Shown here in pieces: positions 7,353-15,831 of a DNA stretch of 64,000 nucleotides. The stretch covers positions 930,001 through 994,000 of the forward strand of contig JASGHF010000001.1 of assembly GCA_047602465.1 (NCBI GenBank). The letters are read 5' to 3'. Made by a program: the position numbers and the translations under genes. Every line of letters begins with the position of its first letter. Positions within the stretch are counted from its first letter, which is position 1. This stretch comes from JADZAI01 sp047602465 (lineage in GTDB: Bacteria; Pseudomonadota; Alphaproteobacteria; Micropepsales; Micropepsaceae). The notes under the pieces were generated by a model. The model was not told the origin of the DNA and searched no databases. It saw nothing but the letters and a program-made list of their open reading frames with translations.

Positions 7353-8477
7353 TTAGGCGGCGTTCTTGCGTTCGAGCTGGGTGACCAGCTTTTCCTTCCA
7401 CACACGCGCCGGACCGATGCTGAGGGCATCGTTCTTGGCGCGGCGGAAGAAGAGCTGGCAGTCCAGCTCCCACGTGAAGCCCATGCCGCCATGGGTCTGG
7501 ATGTTTTCCTTGGACGCATAGTCATAGGCCTGGATGGCCGAGATGCGCGCGCCGGCCGCCGCTTCCGCAAGCTCAGGCGCATTGGTCGAGAGCGCCCAGG
7601 CGCCGTAATAGGCGTTGGAGCGGGCGATCTCGGTGTTCACGTACATATCGGCGAGCTTGTGCTTGATCGCCTGATACGAAGCGATCTGGCGGCCGAAGGC
7701 GTAACGGCCGAGCGCGTAGTCCTTCGCCATGGCGAGGCACGAATCCGAACCGCCGACCTGTTCGAAGGCGAGCATGATGGCGGCGCGGTCGAAGACCTGT
7801 CCGGTGATCGACCAGCCTTCGCCCTGGGCGCCGAGCAGTTCGGCCGGCGCGCCGGCGAATTTGATTTCGGCCTGGCCGCGCGTCGGATCGACCGACTTCA
7901 GCGCGGTGCGCGTGACGCCCGCGCCCGCGAGGTCAACGATGGCGAGCGAGAGGGCGCGGTCGCCGCTGTCGCCGGTGCGGACCAGCACGATGGCGAAGTC
8001 TGCGGCGAGGCCGTCGGCGACGGGCATCTTCACGCCGTCGATCTTGCCGCCCTTGAAGGTCGTCTTGATGGTGCGCGGCGACGGCGCGCTGGCGCCTTCG
8101 GCATTGGCGAAGGTACCGATGATTTCACCGGCGGCGAGTTTGGGCAGGTATTTCTGCTTCTGCTCTTCGCTGCTCGCGATCAGGAGCGCTTCGGTCGCCA
8201 GATACACCGACGAGGCGAAGGGAATGGGCGCGACGACGCGGCCAAGCTCTTCCGCGATCACGCAGAGTTCGAGATAGCCAAGGCCGAGACCGCCGTATTC
8301 CTCGGGGATCGCGGTGGCGGTCCAGCCCATTTCGGCGACGCCCTTCCAGAGATCGCGGTCGTACACGTCGCCGCCTTCCAGAATGCGGCGCACGGCCTTG
8401 GGCGGGCAGCGGTCTTTCAGGAAGCGGCTGGCCTGGTCGCGCAGCGCCTTCTGGTCGTCGGAAAAGTCGAAATTCAC
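7353..8477 (-). CDS. acyl-CoA dehydrogenase, partner subunit
   Basis: This 374-residue protein has the ordinary acyl-CoA dehydrogenase N-terminal helical domain (FDFSDDQKALRDQASRFL), PEEYGGLGLGYLE, and C-terminal HGGMGFTWELDCQLFFRR. The middle beta domain is shorter and less conserved than in its neighbour (for example GTFANAEGASAPSPR replaces the usual TEPxAGSD). It is the first gene of the operon 8477 to 5627 and probably forms a mixed oligomer with the product of 6123-7328. Confidence 0.92.
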   Translation of the reverse strand: MNFDFSDDQKALRDQASRFLKDRCPPKAVRRILEGGDVYDRDLWKGVAEMGWTATAIPEEYGGLGLGYLELCVIAEELGRVVAPIPFASSVYLATEALLIASSEEQKQKYLPKLAAGEIIGTFANAEGASAPSPRTIKTTFKGGKIDGVKMPVADGLAADFAIVLVRTGDSGDRALSLAIVDLAGAGVTRTALKSVDPTRGQAEIKFAGAPAELLGAQGEGWSITGQVFDRAAIMLAFEQVGGSDSCLAMAKDYALGRYAFGRQIASYQAIKHKLADMYVNTEIARSNAYYGAWALSTNAPELAEAAAGARISAIQAYDYASKENIQTHGGMGFTWELDCQLFFRRAKNDALSIGPARVWKEKLVTQLERKNAA

Positions 8478-8551
8478 GTGCGGTCTCCCCAGCAGCTTTG
8501 TTGCTTGTTGCCGGGGAGGCTAGCGCAGGCCGAAATCCCGCGCAAAACGAA

Positions 8552-8578
8552 ACGGCCGCCCGGAAGCCGGGCGGCCGT
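8552..8578 (-). terminator. rho-independent terminator after the 8604-9476 gene
   Basis: A perfect 12-bp stem ACGGCCGCCCGG/CCGGGCGGCCGT has a 3-nt loop. Read on the minus strand, it is followed by TTTCGTTTT. Confidence 0.9.
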
Positions 8579-8603
8579 AGCGTCAGGCCAAGATTTTTAC
8601 GGA

Positions 8604-9476
8604 TCAGCGGCGGAAATAGGTCATCCCGCGGCCCGGTTCGCCGACGAAGCACTGGGCGGCGACGCGGTTGTCGATGAGGGTCTTGGCGACCGTGTCGGCG
8701 ACGAAGCGGTCGGCGACCGTGTAGAGTACGGCGTTACCGTTGCGGACGGCCCAGTTGCGGCCCGACTTGCTGACCGTGATCTGGCGGTAGCCGACGGTCT
8801 GGCAGTACTCGCCCGCCTGCGACCCCTGCGGGAACGCGCCGTTGCTCAGCGTCCAGTACTCGAACCCCGCGTCGGCGATCTCGCATTTCTGCTTCAGGCC
8901 CTGGATCGCGATGAGGAAGCGCGCATAGCCCGCCTCTTCCGGCGTGTCGAAACGCGCGATGTCCTGATTGCCCTGCGAGACGGCCCACTCACCGCCGGCG
9001 AAGCGGATGCGGAGATTGTTCTGGATGGTGGTGCATTCGGCCAGCACTTCCGGCTGGCGGCTGGCGCGGCGGAAGGTTTCGGTCGTCACCGTCGCGGCGC
9101 GGCCGTCGCGATAGATCTGGACCGTGGTGACCGTCAGACGATTGCCGCCCGCAACGGTCGCGGTGATCTGACGGCTGGCGTCGGACCCGTTGAAGCTGGC
9201 GGTGATGCCGGACATGTCGCGGCCGACATTGTTGCGGCCGGGCGGCAGAAGCGGCGTGCCGGTCGCATTGCCGAACTCGCACGGGCGCGGCGAACACACC
9301 GCTGACGCGCGAACCTGGAAGTTGCGGCCGTCATAGGTGATGTCGAGCTGGGCGAGGCCGCCGGCAGATGCGTTCTGGGCGTCCCAGTTGCCTTCCAGAT
9401 CGGCCGAGGCCGCATAGGCGGGGGATGCGAGCGCAACCCCGGCGACGAATGCAGCGGCGAAAAGTTTCTTGGTCAT
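8604..9476 (-). CDS. exported protein of unknown function
   Basis: This 290-residue protein has a clear signal peptide (MTKKLFAAAFVAGVALASPAYA, cleaved after AYA). It then has an apparent beta-rich first half (LEGNWDAQN, ITYDGRNFQVRAS) and a second half with regularly placed cysteines (CTTIQNN, KCEIADAGFEYW, GEYCQTV, AAQCFVGE). LEGNWD followed by a strand-rich region resembles lipocalin-like secreted domains, but I cannot assign a family. It is monocistronic and followed by a strong terminator. Confidence 0.82.
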   Translation of the reverse strand: MTKKLFAAAFVAGVALASPAYAASADLEGNWDAQNASAGGLAQLDITYDGRNFQVRASAVCSPRPCEFGNATGTPLLPPGRNNVGRDMSGITASFNGSDASRQITATVAGGNRLTVTTVQIYRDGRAATVTTETFRRASRQPEVLAECTTIQNNLRIRFAGGEWAVSQGNQDIARFDTPEEAGYARFLIAIQGLKQKCEIADAGFEYWTLSNGAFPQGSQAGEYCQTVGYRQITVSKSGRNWAVRNGNAVLYTVADRFVADTVAKTLIDNRVAAQCFVGEPGRGMTYFRR

Positions 9477-9726
9477 GGCGCGCTCCTTGAGGCGGCGGTT
9501 TATGCAACGAGACTAGGCCGGGCGGAGATAAAAGCGCAGCGACAGTTGCGCGAGGTTTTTCTGTCCATCCGTTCAGGATAACGGGCCTGAAAGGCGCGAC
9601 ATCCGCCGGTCCGGTTCCCTAACGCACTGTTAATGGCCGGGTTCCGAAAAGGCCCGTCTTTAACCTCGCTTTAGGGCGGGGACGGCACTCTGAAGCCTGC
9701 GGCGGGAGAGCCGCCGGAGCGGATTC
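9477..9726. other. divergent intergenic region
   Basis: This 250-bp spacer separates the divergent genes at 9476 and 9727 and should contain both promoters. It includes CTAA-N7-TTAA at 9619-9633, one base off the CtrA consensus TTAA-N7-TTAA. No open frame with coding character is seen. Confidence 0.5.
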
Positions 9727-10269
9727 ATGGCAAAGGCGCAATATCACAAGAACCAGCGGGTCTATGTGAAGACCGTAGGCACCTGGGCCTTGGTCGAGCG
9801 CGTCATTCCGCAATGGGCGAAGGGCCTCGATGAGCCCATCCGCATCTACTACGACGTGGGCCTCGGCCGCGAATTCGGCGCCGACGAGCTGCAGGGCGAA
9901 CAGAACGCGACGACGCAGTTCGATCTGGGCGCAACGCCCTGGCGCATCATCCGCGCGCGCAACAAGTGGCAGGCCGCCGAAGACGCCTCGCATCACCCCT
10001 TCCCCGGCACCTTCCCGGTGGTCGTGACCGGCGAGACCGACTGGGGCGGTTGGCGCGTGCCGGGCGCGGAATACGATCTCGCGCCGCAGAAGATGGAAGC
10101 GCAGGCGCGCCTCATCGCCAATTCGAGCAAGCTCTATGCCTTCGCGGTCGCGATGCTGGATGCCGCGAAAAACGAGGCCGAACACCTGCCCGATTCGATG
10201 CTGGAACTGGCCCGCGATGTCGCCAAGATCGTGAAAGCGATCGACAGCGACCCGGAAATGGCGGCCTGA
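9727..10269 (+). CDS. conserved hypothetical protein
   Basis: This 180-residue soluble protein has no signal peptide or membrane segment. It starts MAKAQYHKNQRVYVKTVGTW, with an apparent small beta domain to about residue 120 (WRIIRARNKWQ, VVVTGETDWGGWRVPG) and a helical C-terminus (NEAEHLPDSMLELARDVAKIV). Aromatic residues are frequent in the beta part. It reads like a conserved alphaproteobacterial protein of unknown function. It stands alone 56 bp before pepN on the same strand. Confidence 0.82.
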   Translation: MAKAQYHKNQRVYVKTVGTWALVERVIPQWAKGLDEPIRIYYDVGLGREFGADELQGEQNATTQFDLGATPWRIIRARNKWQAAEDASHHPFPGTFPVVVTGETDWGGWRVPGAEYDLAPQKMEAQARLIANSSKLYAFAVAMLDAAKNEAEHLPDSMLELARDVAKIVKAIDSDPEMAA

Positions 10270-10325
10270 CGGCCTCACGGGAAGTTTGAGTACCGGGGAC
10301 GCCGCCGCGCCGCTATAAGGCGCGG

Positions 10326-12968
10326 ATGAAAACCGACATTCCCCAGACCGTGCGGCTCGCGGATTATCGCGCGCCGGATTACCGCATTCTCTCGACCGAT
10401 TTGACCTTCCGGCTCGACCCGCAGGCGACGCGCGTGATCGCGGCGCTGCAGGTCGAGGCGACCGGCAGCGCGACGCCGCCGCTGCAGCTCGACGGCGAGG
10501 AGCTGACGCTGAAATCGGTGGCGATCGATGGCGTGGCGCTGGACGCGGGCGCGTATGAGACGAACGCCAAGGGGCTGTTGCTGAAGACCCCGCCTGCCCG
10601 CTTCACGCTGACGACCGAGGTGGAGATTTCGCCGGCCGGGAACAGCGCATTGTCGGGCCTCTATGTCTCCGACGGGATGCTTTGCACGCAGTGCGAGGCG
10701 GAAGGCTTCCGCCGCATCACCTATTATCTCGACCGGCCCGATACGATGGCCTCGTTCAGGACGCGCATCGAGGCGGACAAGGCCGCCTATCCGGTGCTGC
10801 TGTCGAACGGCAATCTGCTGGAGTCGGGCGAACTGGACGGCGGCCGCCACTTCGCGGTCTGGGAAGACCCGTTCAAGAAGCCGGCTTATCTCTTCGCACT
10901 GGTCGCGGCGAAACTCGGGTCCATCGAGGACAAGTTCGTCACGCGCTCGGGCCGCACCGTGACGCTGCGCGTCTATGTCGATCCGGGCAACGAGGCGCGT
11001 GCGCATTACGCGATGGATTCGCTGAAGCGCTCGATGAAGTGGGACGAAGAGGCCTATGGCCGCGAATACGACCTCGACATCTTCATGATCGTCGCCGTCG
11101 CCGCCTTCAATTTCGGCGCGATGGAGAACAAGGGCCTCAACATCTTCAACGACAAGTACGTTCTGGCCGATGCGGAGACGGCGACCGACCTCGACTTCGA
11201 GCTGATCGAAGGGATCGTCGGGCATGAATACTTCCACAACTGGTCGGGCAACCGCGTCACCTGCCGCGACTGGTTCCAGCTTTGCCTCAAAGAAGGCTTC
11301 ACGGTTCTGCGCGACCAGCAGTTCTCGGAGACGCAGCGCTCGGAAGCGGTGCAGCGCATCGACGGCGTGAAGACGCTGCGGGCGCGGCAGTTCCCGGAAG
11401 ATGCCGGGCCGCTGGCCCATCCGGTGCGGCCCGAGAGCTATATCGAGATCGACAATTTCTACACCGCGACCGTCTATGAGAAGGGCGCGGAGGTCGTGCG
11501 GATGCTGCGGACGCTCACCGGGCCGGAAGACTTCCGCAAGGCGACCGATCTCTATTTCGACCGCCATGACGGCGAGGCCGCGACGGTGGAGCAGTTCGCG
11601 GTCGCGTTCGAAGACGCAGCGAAGATCGATCTGAAGCAGTTCCGCCGCTGGTGGTCGCAGGCCGGGACGCCCGAGGTGAGGGCGGAAACGTCATATGATG
11701 CGGCGGCGCAGGTCTTCACGCTGACGCTGTCGCAGACGACGGCGGCAACGCCGGGCCAGCCCACGAAGCAGCCGCTGGTCATTCCGGTCCGGCTGGGCCT
11801 TGTCGGCGCCGATGGCGGCGACCTGCCCTTGCAGCTGGAAGGCGAGAATGCGCCGGCCGGGACCGAGCGCGTGATCTCGCTGACGCAGGCCTCGCAGACC
11901 TTCCGGTTCGTGAATGTGGCCGAGAAGCCGGTGCCGTCGATCGGGCGCGGGTTCTCCGCCCCTGTGAAGTGGACGCTGGACATCACCGATGCCGACCGCG
12001 CCTTCCTGATGGGCCGCGATGGCGATCTCTTCAACCGCTGGGAAGCGGGCCAGCAATATGCCGAGCGGCATCTGCTGGCGCTGGCCGCCGACGCGGCGGC
12101 GGGGCGTGCGCTGAAGGCCGACCCGGCGCTGATCGAGGCCTATCGCCTGATCCTCGCGGATGCCGCGCGCGATCCGGCCTTCGCCGCGCTGGCGCTGACG
12201 CCGCCGTCGGTGGCCGACCTGATCCAGGCGATGCCGGCCGGAACGGCGGATGCGGCCGCCGCCCACGCGGCGCGCAGCTTCCTGATGGCGGAAACGGGCA
12301 AGGCGCTGAACGCAGAGGCGCGCGCCGCCTATGCGGCGACGGAAGCGACCGGCCCGTTCGCACCCGATGCGGCGCAGGCCGGCCAGCGCGCGCTGCGCGG
12401 GGCGCTGCTGCGCCTGCTCACCGCCGGCGGCGGCGCGGAGGCGGCGGCGCTCGCCTACGCGCAGTTCACCTCCGCGACCAACATGACCGACACGATGGCG
12501 GCGCTCTCGGTGTTGACGCATCTCGACGCGCCGGAGCGCCAGGCTGCGCTCGACGCGTTCGAAGCGCGCTGGGCCGGCAATGCGCTGGTGATGGACAAGT
12601 GGATGAGCGTGCAGGCGGTCTCCTCGCTGCCCGGCACGCTGGAGGCGGTCACGCGCCTCACGGGGCATCCGCATTTCTCGATGGAGAATCCCAACCGCTT
12701 CCGCGCGCTCGTTTCCGCCTTCGCCATGAGCAACCCGCTGCGCTTCACCGAAGCCGGCGGCGCGGGGTTCCGCTTCATCGCGGATCAGGCGCTGGCGATG
12801 GACAAGGTGAACCCGCAGGTCGCGGCGCGCACCTTCGGCGCTTTCGAAAGCTGGCGTCGTTTCGCGCCCGCGATTGCGGAGTCCATGCGTATGGAGATCG
12901 AGCGCGTGGCGAAGACCGGCGGGCTGTCGAAGAACCTCTTCGAGATCGCGACCCGGGCGCTGGGCTGA
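10326..12968 (+). CDS. pepN: aminopeptidase N (M1 metallopeptidase)
   Basis: This 880-residue protein is the length and type of bacterial PepN. The exopeptidase motif GAMENKG is near residue 264, and the zinc site HEYFHNW near 300 is followed 18 residues later by the third ligand Glu in LCLKEGFT. The catalytic Tyr region (TVYEKGAEVVRM) and the C-terminal helical domain (NPNRFRALVSAF, FAMSNPLRF) also match E. coli-type PepN. It removes N-terminal residues in cytoplasmic peptide turnover. Its TGA stop forms part of the first of six GANTC sites leading to the next gene. Confidence 0.97.
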   Translation: MKTDIPQTVRLADYRAPDYRILSTDLTFRLDPQATRVIAALQVEATGSATPPLQLDGEELTLKSVAIDGVALDAGAYETNAKGLLLKTPPARFTLTTEVEISPAGNSALSGLYVSDGMLCTQCEAEGFRRITYYLDRPDTMASFRTRIEADKAAYPVLLSNGNLLESGELDGGRHFAVWEDPFKKPAYLFALVAAKLGSIEDKFVTRSGRTVTLRVYVDPGNEARAHYAMDSLKRSMKWDEEAYGREYDLDIFMIVAVAAFNFGAMENKGLNIFNDKYVLADAETATDLDFELIEGIVGHEYFHNWSGNRVTCRDWFQLCLKEGFTVLRDQQFSETQRSEAVQRIDGVKTLRARQFPEDAGPLAHPVRPESYIEIDNFYTATVYEKGAEVVRMLRTLTGPEDFRKATDLYFDRHDGEAATVEQFAVAFEDAAKIDLKQFRRWWSQAGTPEVRAETSYDAAAQVFTLTLSQTTAATPGQPTKQPLVIPVRLGLVGADGGDLPLQLEGENAPAGTERVISLTQASQTFRFVNVAEKPVPSIGRGFSAPVKWTLDITDADRAFLMGRDGDLFNRWEAGQQYAERHLLALAADAAAGRALKADPALIEAYRLILADAARDPAFAALALTPPSVADLIQAMPAGTADAAAAHAARSFLMAETGKALNAEARAAYAATEATGPFAPDAAQAGQRALRGALLRLLTAGGGAEAAALAYAQFTSATNMTDTMAALSVLTHLDAPERQAALDAFEARWAGNALVMDKWMSVQAVSSLPGTLEAVTRLTGHPHFSMENPNRFRALVSAFAMSNPLRFTEAGGAGFRFIADQALAMDKVNPQVAARTFGAFESWRRFAPAIAESMRMEIERVAKTGGLSKNLFEIATRALG

Positions 12969-13091
12969 GTCGCGGGAGGTCAAAGTGAGTCTTTTGAGTC
13001 ACGCTGGCCGAAAGTAACCACTCGTTAAGGACCCGGTAGCGATTCGGACGTGACATGAGTCCGCGCGGCCCTAATTGTTGCTTAACGATTC
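12967..13091 (+). promoter_or_regulatory. cluster of six GANTC (CcrM methylation) sites
   Basis: GANTC occurs at 12967, 12987, 12996, 13041, 13057 and 13087, between pepN and the sensor kinase. One site per 256 bp is the random expectation for a motif with four fixed bases. CcrM methylation of GANTC couples transcription to replication in many alphaproteobacteria. Confidence 0.7.
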
Positions 13092-13140
13092 GAGAGCGCC
13101 GGATCGTTCGGGGCGGGACCGGCGCAGATTACGGGCGGTT

Positions 13141-15741
13141 ATGGCGGCGGGGACCAAGGCCAGCGAGATGGAGCGCGGAGCCATTGCGGCTGCCGACGCC
13201 GCCGCCGCGCCGCGCGCACGCCTTCCCGCCTGGCTGAGGGCCGATCCCAAAAGCGCGATCATCCTCGCCGGCCTCATCATCATCGCCATCGCCGCCGCCG
13301 TGCTGCTGCAGGTGCGGCGCGATCATCAGGTGCAGCTGCGCGCGGCCGAGCTTCGCATCACCGATGTCGCATGGAGCGCCTCGATGGCGGTGCGCGATGT
13401 GATGGAAGGAACCGAGCGCATCCTGTCGCTCGCCGTCAGCGCCGCGCGCTCGGGCCAGCCGGGATCGGAAGCGGCGCTCGCAACGCTGACGCGGCTGGAG
13501 CCGCTGATCGTCAATATCGTGCTGCTGGGGCCGGACGGGATGCTGCGCGCCAGCAAGACCGGCAAGGCGGACTATCCGCAGTTCTTCACCAACCAGTCTT
13601 TCTATGAAGCCTTCATCCGTGACGGCGGCAAGCTGGTGCGGATGGTCGGGCCGTTCGCCGATCCGAAACTGGGCGCCAGCCCGATCGCGCTGTTCGTGCG
13701 CGTCACGAATGCCGACGGCGCCTTCGACGGCATCGCCATCGCGCTGATCGATTCCGAGAAGCTGGCCCAGCGGATCGGTTCGTACACGCCCGATATGACG
13801 GTGGTGGTGACCGACGGCGAGAACCGCATCGTCTCCGGCATCCGGGCGGGCAAGGCGATGGCGCCTGCCGAGCTGGGCGTCGCCCTGCCCTTCTCGCCCG
13901 CCGCCAGTTCCGACGGCCGGCCCGGCATCAAATACGTGCCCGCCGGCGACAGCGGCCAGGCGCTCGTCTCGACCGCCTATGTGCCGGGTTATGGCGCGAC
14001 CGTCGCCGCCTCGCAGACCACCGACGCGCCGCTGCAGCCGTGGTTCGGATCGATCTGGCTGTTCGCGATGCTGATCGCCGGGCCGATCGCCGTCGGGTCG
14101 ATCCTGGCGGCGGCGCTGACCGGCCAGTCGCGGCAGGTCGCGTTCACGCGCCATGCGCTGAAGGAAAGCGAGAACCGCTACGTCGCCGCGATCACCGGCG
14201 CGCGCGCAGGCGTTGCGGAGTTCAACCCCGCCGCCGAGACCGTCACCGTCCTTCCCTCTCTCGTCGAACTGATGGGCAGCGCGACGCAGGCGGGGACGAT
14301 GGCCTCGTCCGACTTCATGCGTCTCGTCCATCCCGAAGACGGGCCGCCGCTGCGTCATGCGCTGGATCAGGCCCGCCGCTCGCGCCGGCCGTCCAGCGTC
14401 GCCGTAAGGCTGGCGCATGGCGAGGGGCGGTGGACCTGGGTGCGCTTCGTGCTGCAGCCGGGCGATGGTGCGGCCATTTCGGGCGTCGCGGCCGATATCA
14501 ATGACGAGCGGGAGGCGGAGGCGAAACGCTCGGCCGCCGAAGTGCGCCTGCGCGAAACCATCGAGAATGCGCCGCAGGGCATCGTGTTGTGGGACCGCAA
14601 CCAGCGCCTCGCGATCTGCAACCGGCGCTTCCGTGAATTCACCGGCCTCGCCGAGATCGACGCCGAACCCGGCGCGGCGCGCGGGACGGTGATGGGCTCG
14701 CTGCTGGAGCCGGGCGAAAGCGCGGAGGCCAATGGCAACCCGCGGCGCTGGCAGGTCCGCAGGCTGGAAGGGCTGCCCGATGGCAGCGACGAATTGCTGC
14801 TGATCGACGGGCGCTGGCTGCATGCCTCGCACCGCACGACATCGGATGGCGGCGAGCTGTCGGTCTTCACCGACGTCACCGCCATGAAGAACCAGGAAGC
14901 CGAACTCATCCGCCGCGAGCTTGAGCTGCGCGAGGCGGTGACGGGGCTGGAAAAGTCGCAGGGCCTGCTGGAACGGCAGGCGATCGAGCTGACCAAGCTG
15001 ACCGGCCGCCTGGAGACCGAGAAGCAGCGCGCGGAAGAAGCAAACCGCGCGAAGACCGAGTTCCTGGCCAATATGAGCCACGAGCTGCGGACGCCGCTGA
15101 ACGCGATCATCGGTTTCTCCGAGATCATGGGCGCGGAGCTGTTCGGGCCGCTGGGCCATCCCAAATATGTCGAGTATGCGCGCGACGTGGTGACGAGCGG
15201 CCAGGGCCTGCTCGATCTCATCAGCGACATTCTCGACATGTCGAAGATCGAGTCCGGCGAAGTCCGGCTGGCGCCCGAACGGCTGGAGGTCGCGCCGGCT
15301 GCGGCCGAGGCGGTGCGGATGGTCAGCCAGCGCGCCAATGAGAAGGGCGTGAAGCTGCTGATCGACGTGCCGGACGATCTCGTCGCCGGGGCCGATCCGC
15401 GCGCCGTGAAGCGCGTGCTGCTGAACCTGCTGTCGAATGCGGTGAAGTTCACCGATCGCGGCGGCGCCGCCCGCGTGCGGGCGCGCGCGCATGGCGGCTT
15501 CGCGGTGGTGGCGGTCGAGGATACCGGCTGCGGCATCGACCCCGCCGATATTCCGAAGCTGGGCAAGCCGTTCGTTCAGCTTGAACGCCATGGCGGCGAA
15601 GCCTCACGCGGCACGGGCCTCGGCCTCGCTGTCGCCAAGGCGCTGGTGGAACTGGGTGGCGGCGGACTGGCCATCGAGAGCGCGCCGGGCCGCGGAACCA
15701 TCGTGCGGTTTACCATACCCGTCCATACGGACACCGCCTGA
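13141..15741 (+). CDS. PleC/DivJ-type membrane sensor histidine kinase
   Basis: This 866-residue kinase starts at ATG 13141 (TTG 13075 is a weaker alternative). Transmembrane segment 1 (IILAGLIIIAIAAAVLLQV) precedes an extracytoplasmic Cache-like sensor domain of about 250 residues. Segment 2 (FAMLIAGPIAVGSILAAAL) follows, then two PAS domains, a coiled-coil (RRELELREAV to EEANRAKTEF), HisKA (FLANMSHELRTPLNAIIGFSE, His near 647) and HATPase_c (NLLSNAVKFT, DTGCGI, GTGLGLAVAK). There is no receiver domain. The coiled coil plus HisKA sequence is the type seen in PleC, DivJ and PdhS kinases, which act on DivK/PleD in cell-cycle control; that assignment is by resemblance. The preceding GANTC cluster fits such a role. 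Confidence 0.88.
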   Translation: MAAGTKASEMERGAIAAADAAAAPRARLPAWLRADPKSAIILAGLIIIAIAAAVLLQVRRDHQVQLRAAELRITDVAWSASMAVRDVMEGTERILSLAVSAARSGQPGSEAALATLTRLEPLIVNIVLLGPDGMLRASKTGKADYPQFFTNQSFYEAFIRDGGKLVRMVGPFADPKLGASPIALFVRVTNADGAFDGIAIALIDSEKLAQRIGSYTPDMTVVVTDGENRIVSGIRAGKAMAPAELGVALPFSPAASSDGRPGIKYVPAGDSGQALVSTAYVPGYGATVAASQTTDAPLQPWFGSIWLFAMLIAGPIAVGSILAAALTGQSRQVAFTRHALKESENRYVAAITGARAGVAEFNPAAETVTVLPSLVELMGSATQAGTMASSDFMRLVHPEDGPPLRHALDQARRSRRPSSVAVRLAHGEGRWTWVRFVLQPGDGAAISGVAADINDEREAEAKRSAAEVRLRETIENAPQGIVLWDRNQRLAICNRRFREFTGLAEIDAEPGAARGTVMGSLLEPGESAEANGNPRRWQVRRLEGLPDGSDELLLIDGRWLHASHRTTSDGGELSVFTDVTAMKNQEAELIRRELELREAVTGLEKSQGLLERQAIELTKLTGRLETEKQRAEEANRAKTEFLANMSHELRTPLNAIIGFSEIMGAELFGPLGHPKYVEYARDVVTSGQGLLDLISDILDMSKIESGEVRLAPERLEVAPAAAEAVRMVSQRANEKGVKLLIDVPDDLVAGADPRAVKRVLLNLLSNAVKFTDRGGAARVRARAHGGFAVVAVEDTGCGIDPADIPKLGKPFVQLERHGGEASRGTGLGLAVAKALVELGGGGLAIESAPGRGTIVRFTIPVHTDTA

Positions 15742-15831
15742 CGGGCGGCGGGTTAACCCTCTCCTTAACCTTTCGATGATTTGGACCCCTCGCCGGGCCA
15801 GTGTGCGGCTGCCCCGTGCCGCGCTGAGTCC

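Noticed and set aside
6066..9305. A 1,079-codon open frame on the + strand opposite the acyl-CoA dehydrogenases
   Set aside because: It is a high-GC antisense shadow; its composition is Arg/Gly/Ala-rich and the minus-strand genes have clear family motifs.
9619..9633. CtrA-like CTAA-N7-TTAA site
   Set aside because: One mismatch and no supporting second site; too weak to call.
13129..15591. An 820-codon minus-strand frame opposite the sensor kinase
   Set aside because: Antisense shadow of the kinase, with no recognisable domain.
15752..15768. Possible CtrA site TTAA...TTAA after the kinase
   Set aside because: The spacer is 8 bp, not the 7 bp of the consensus.
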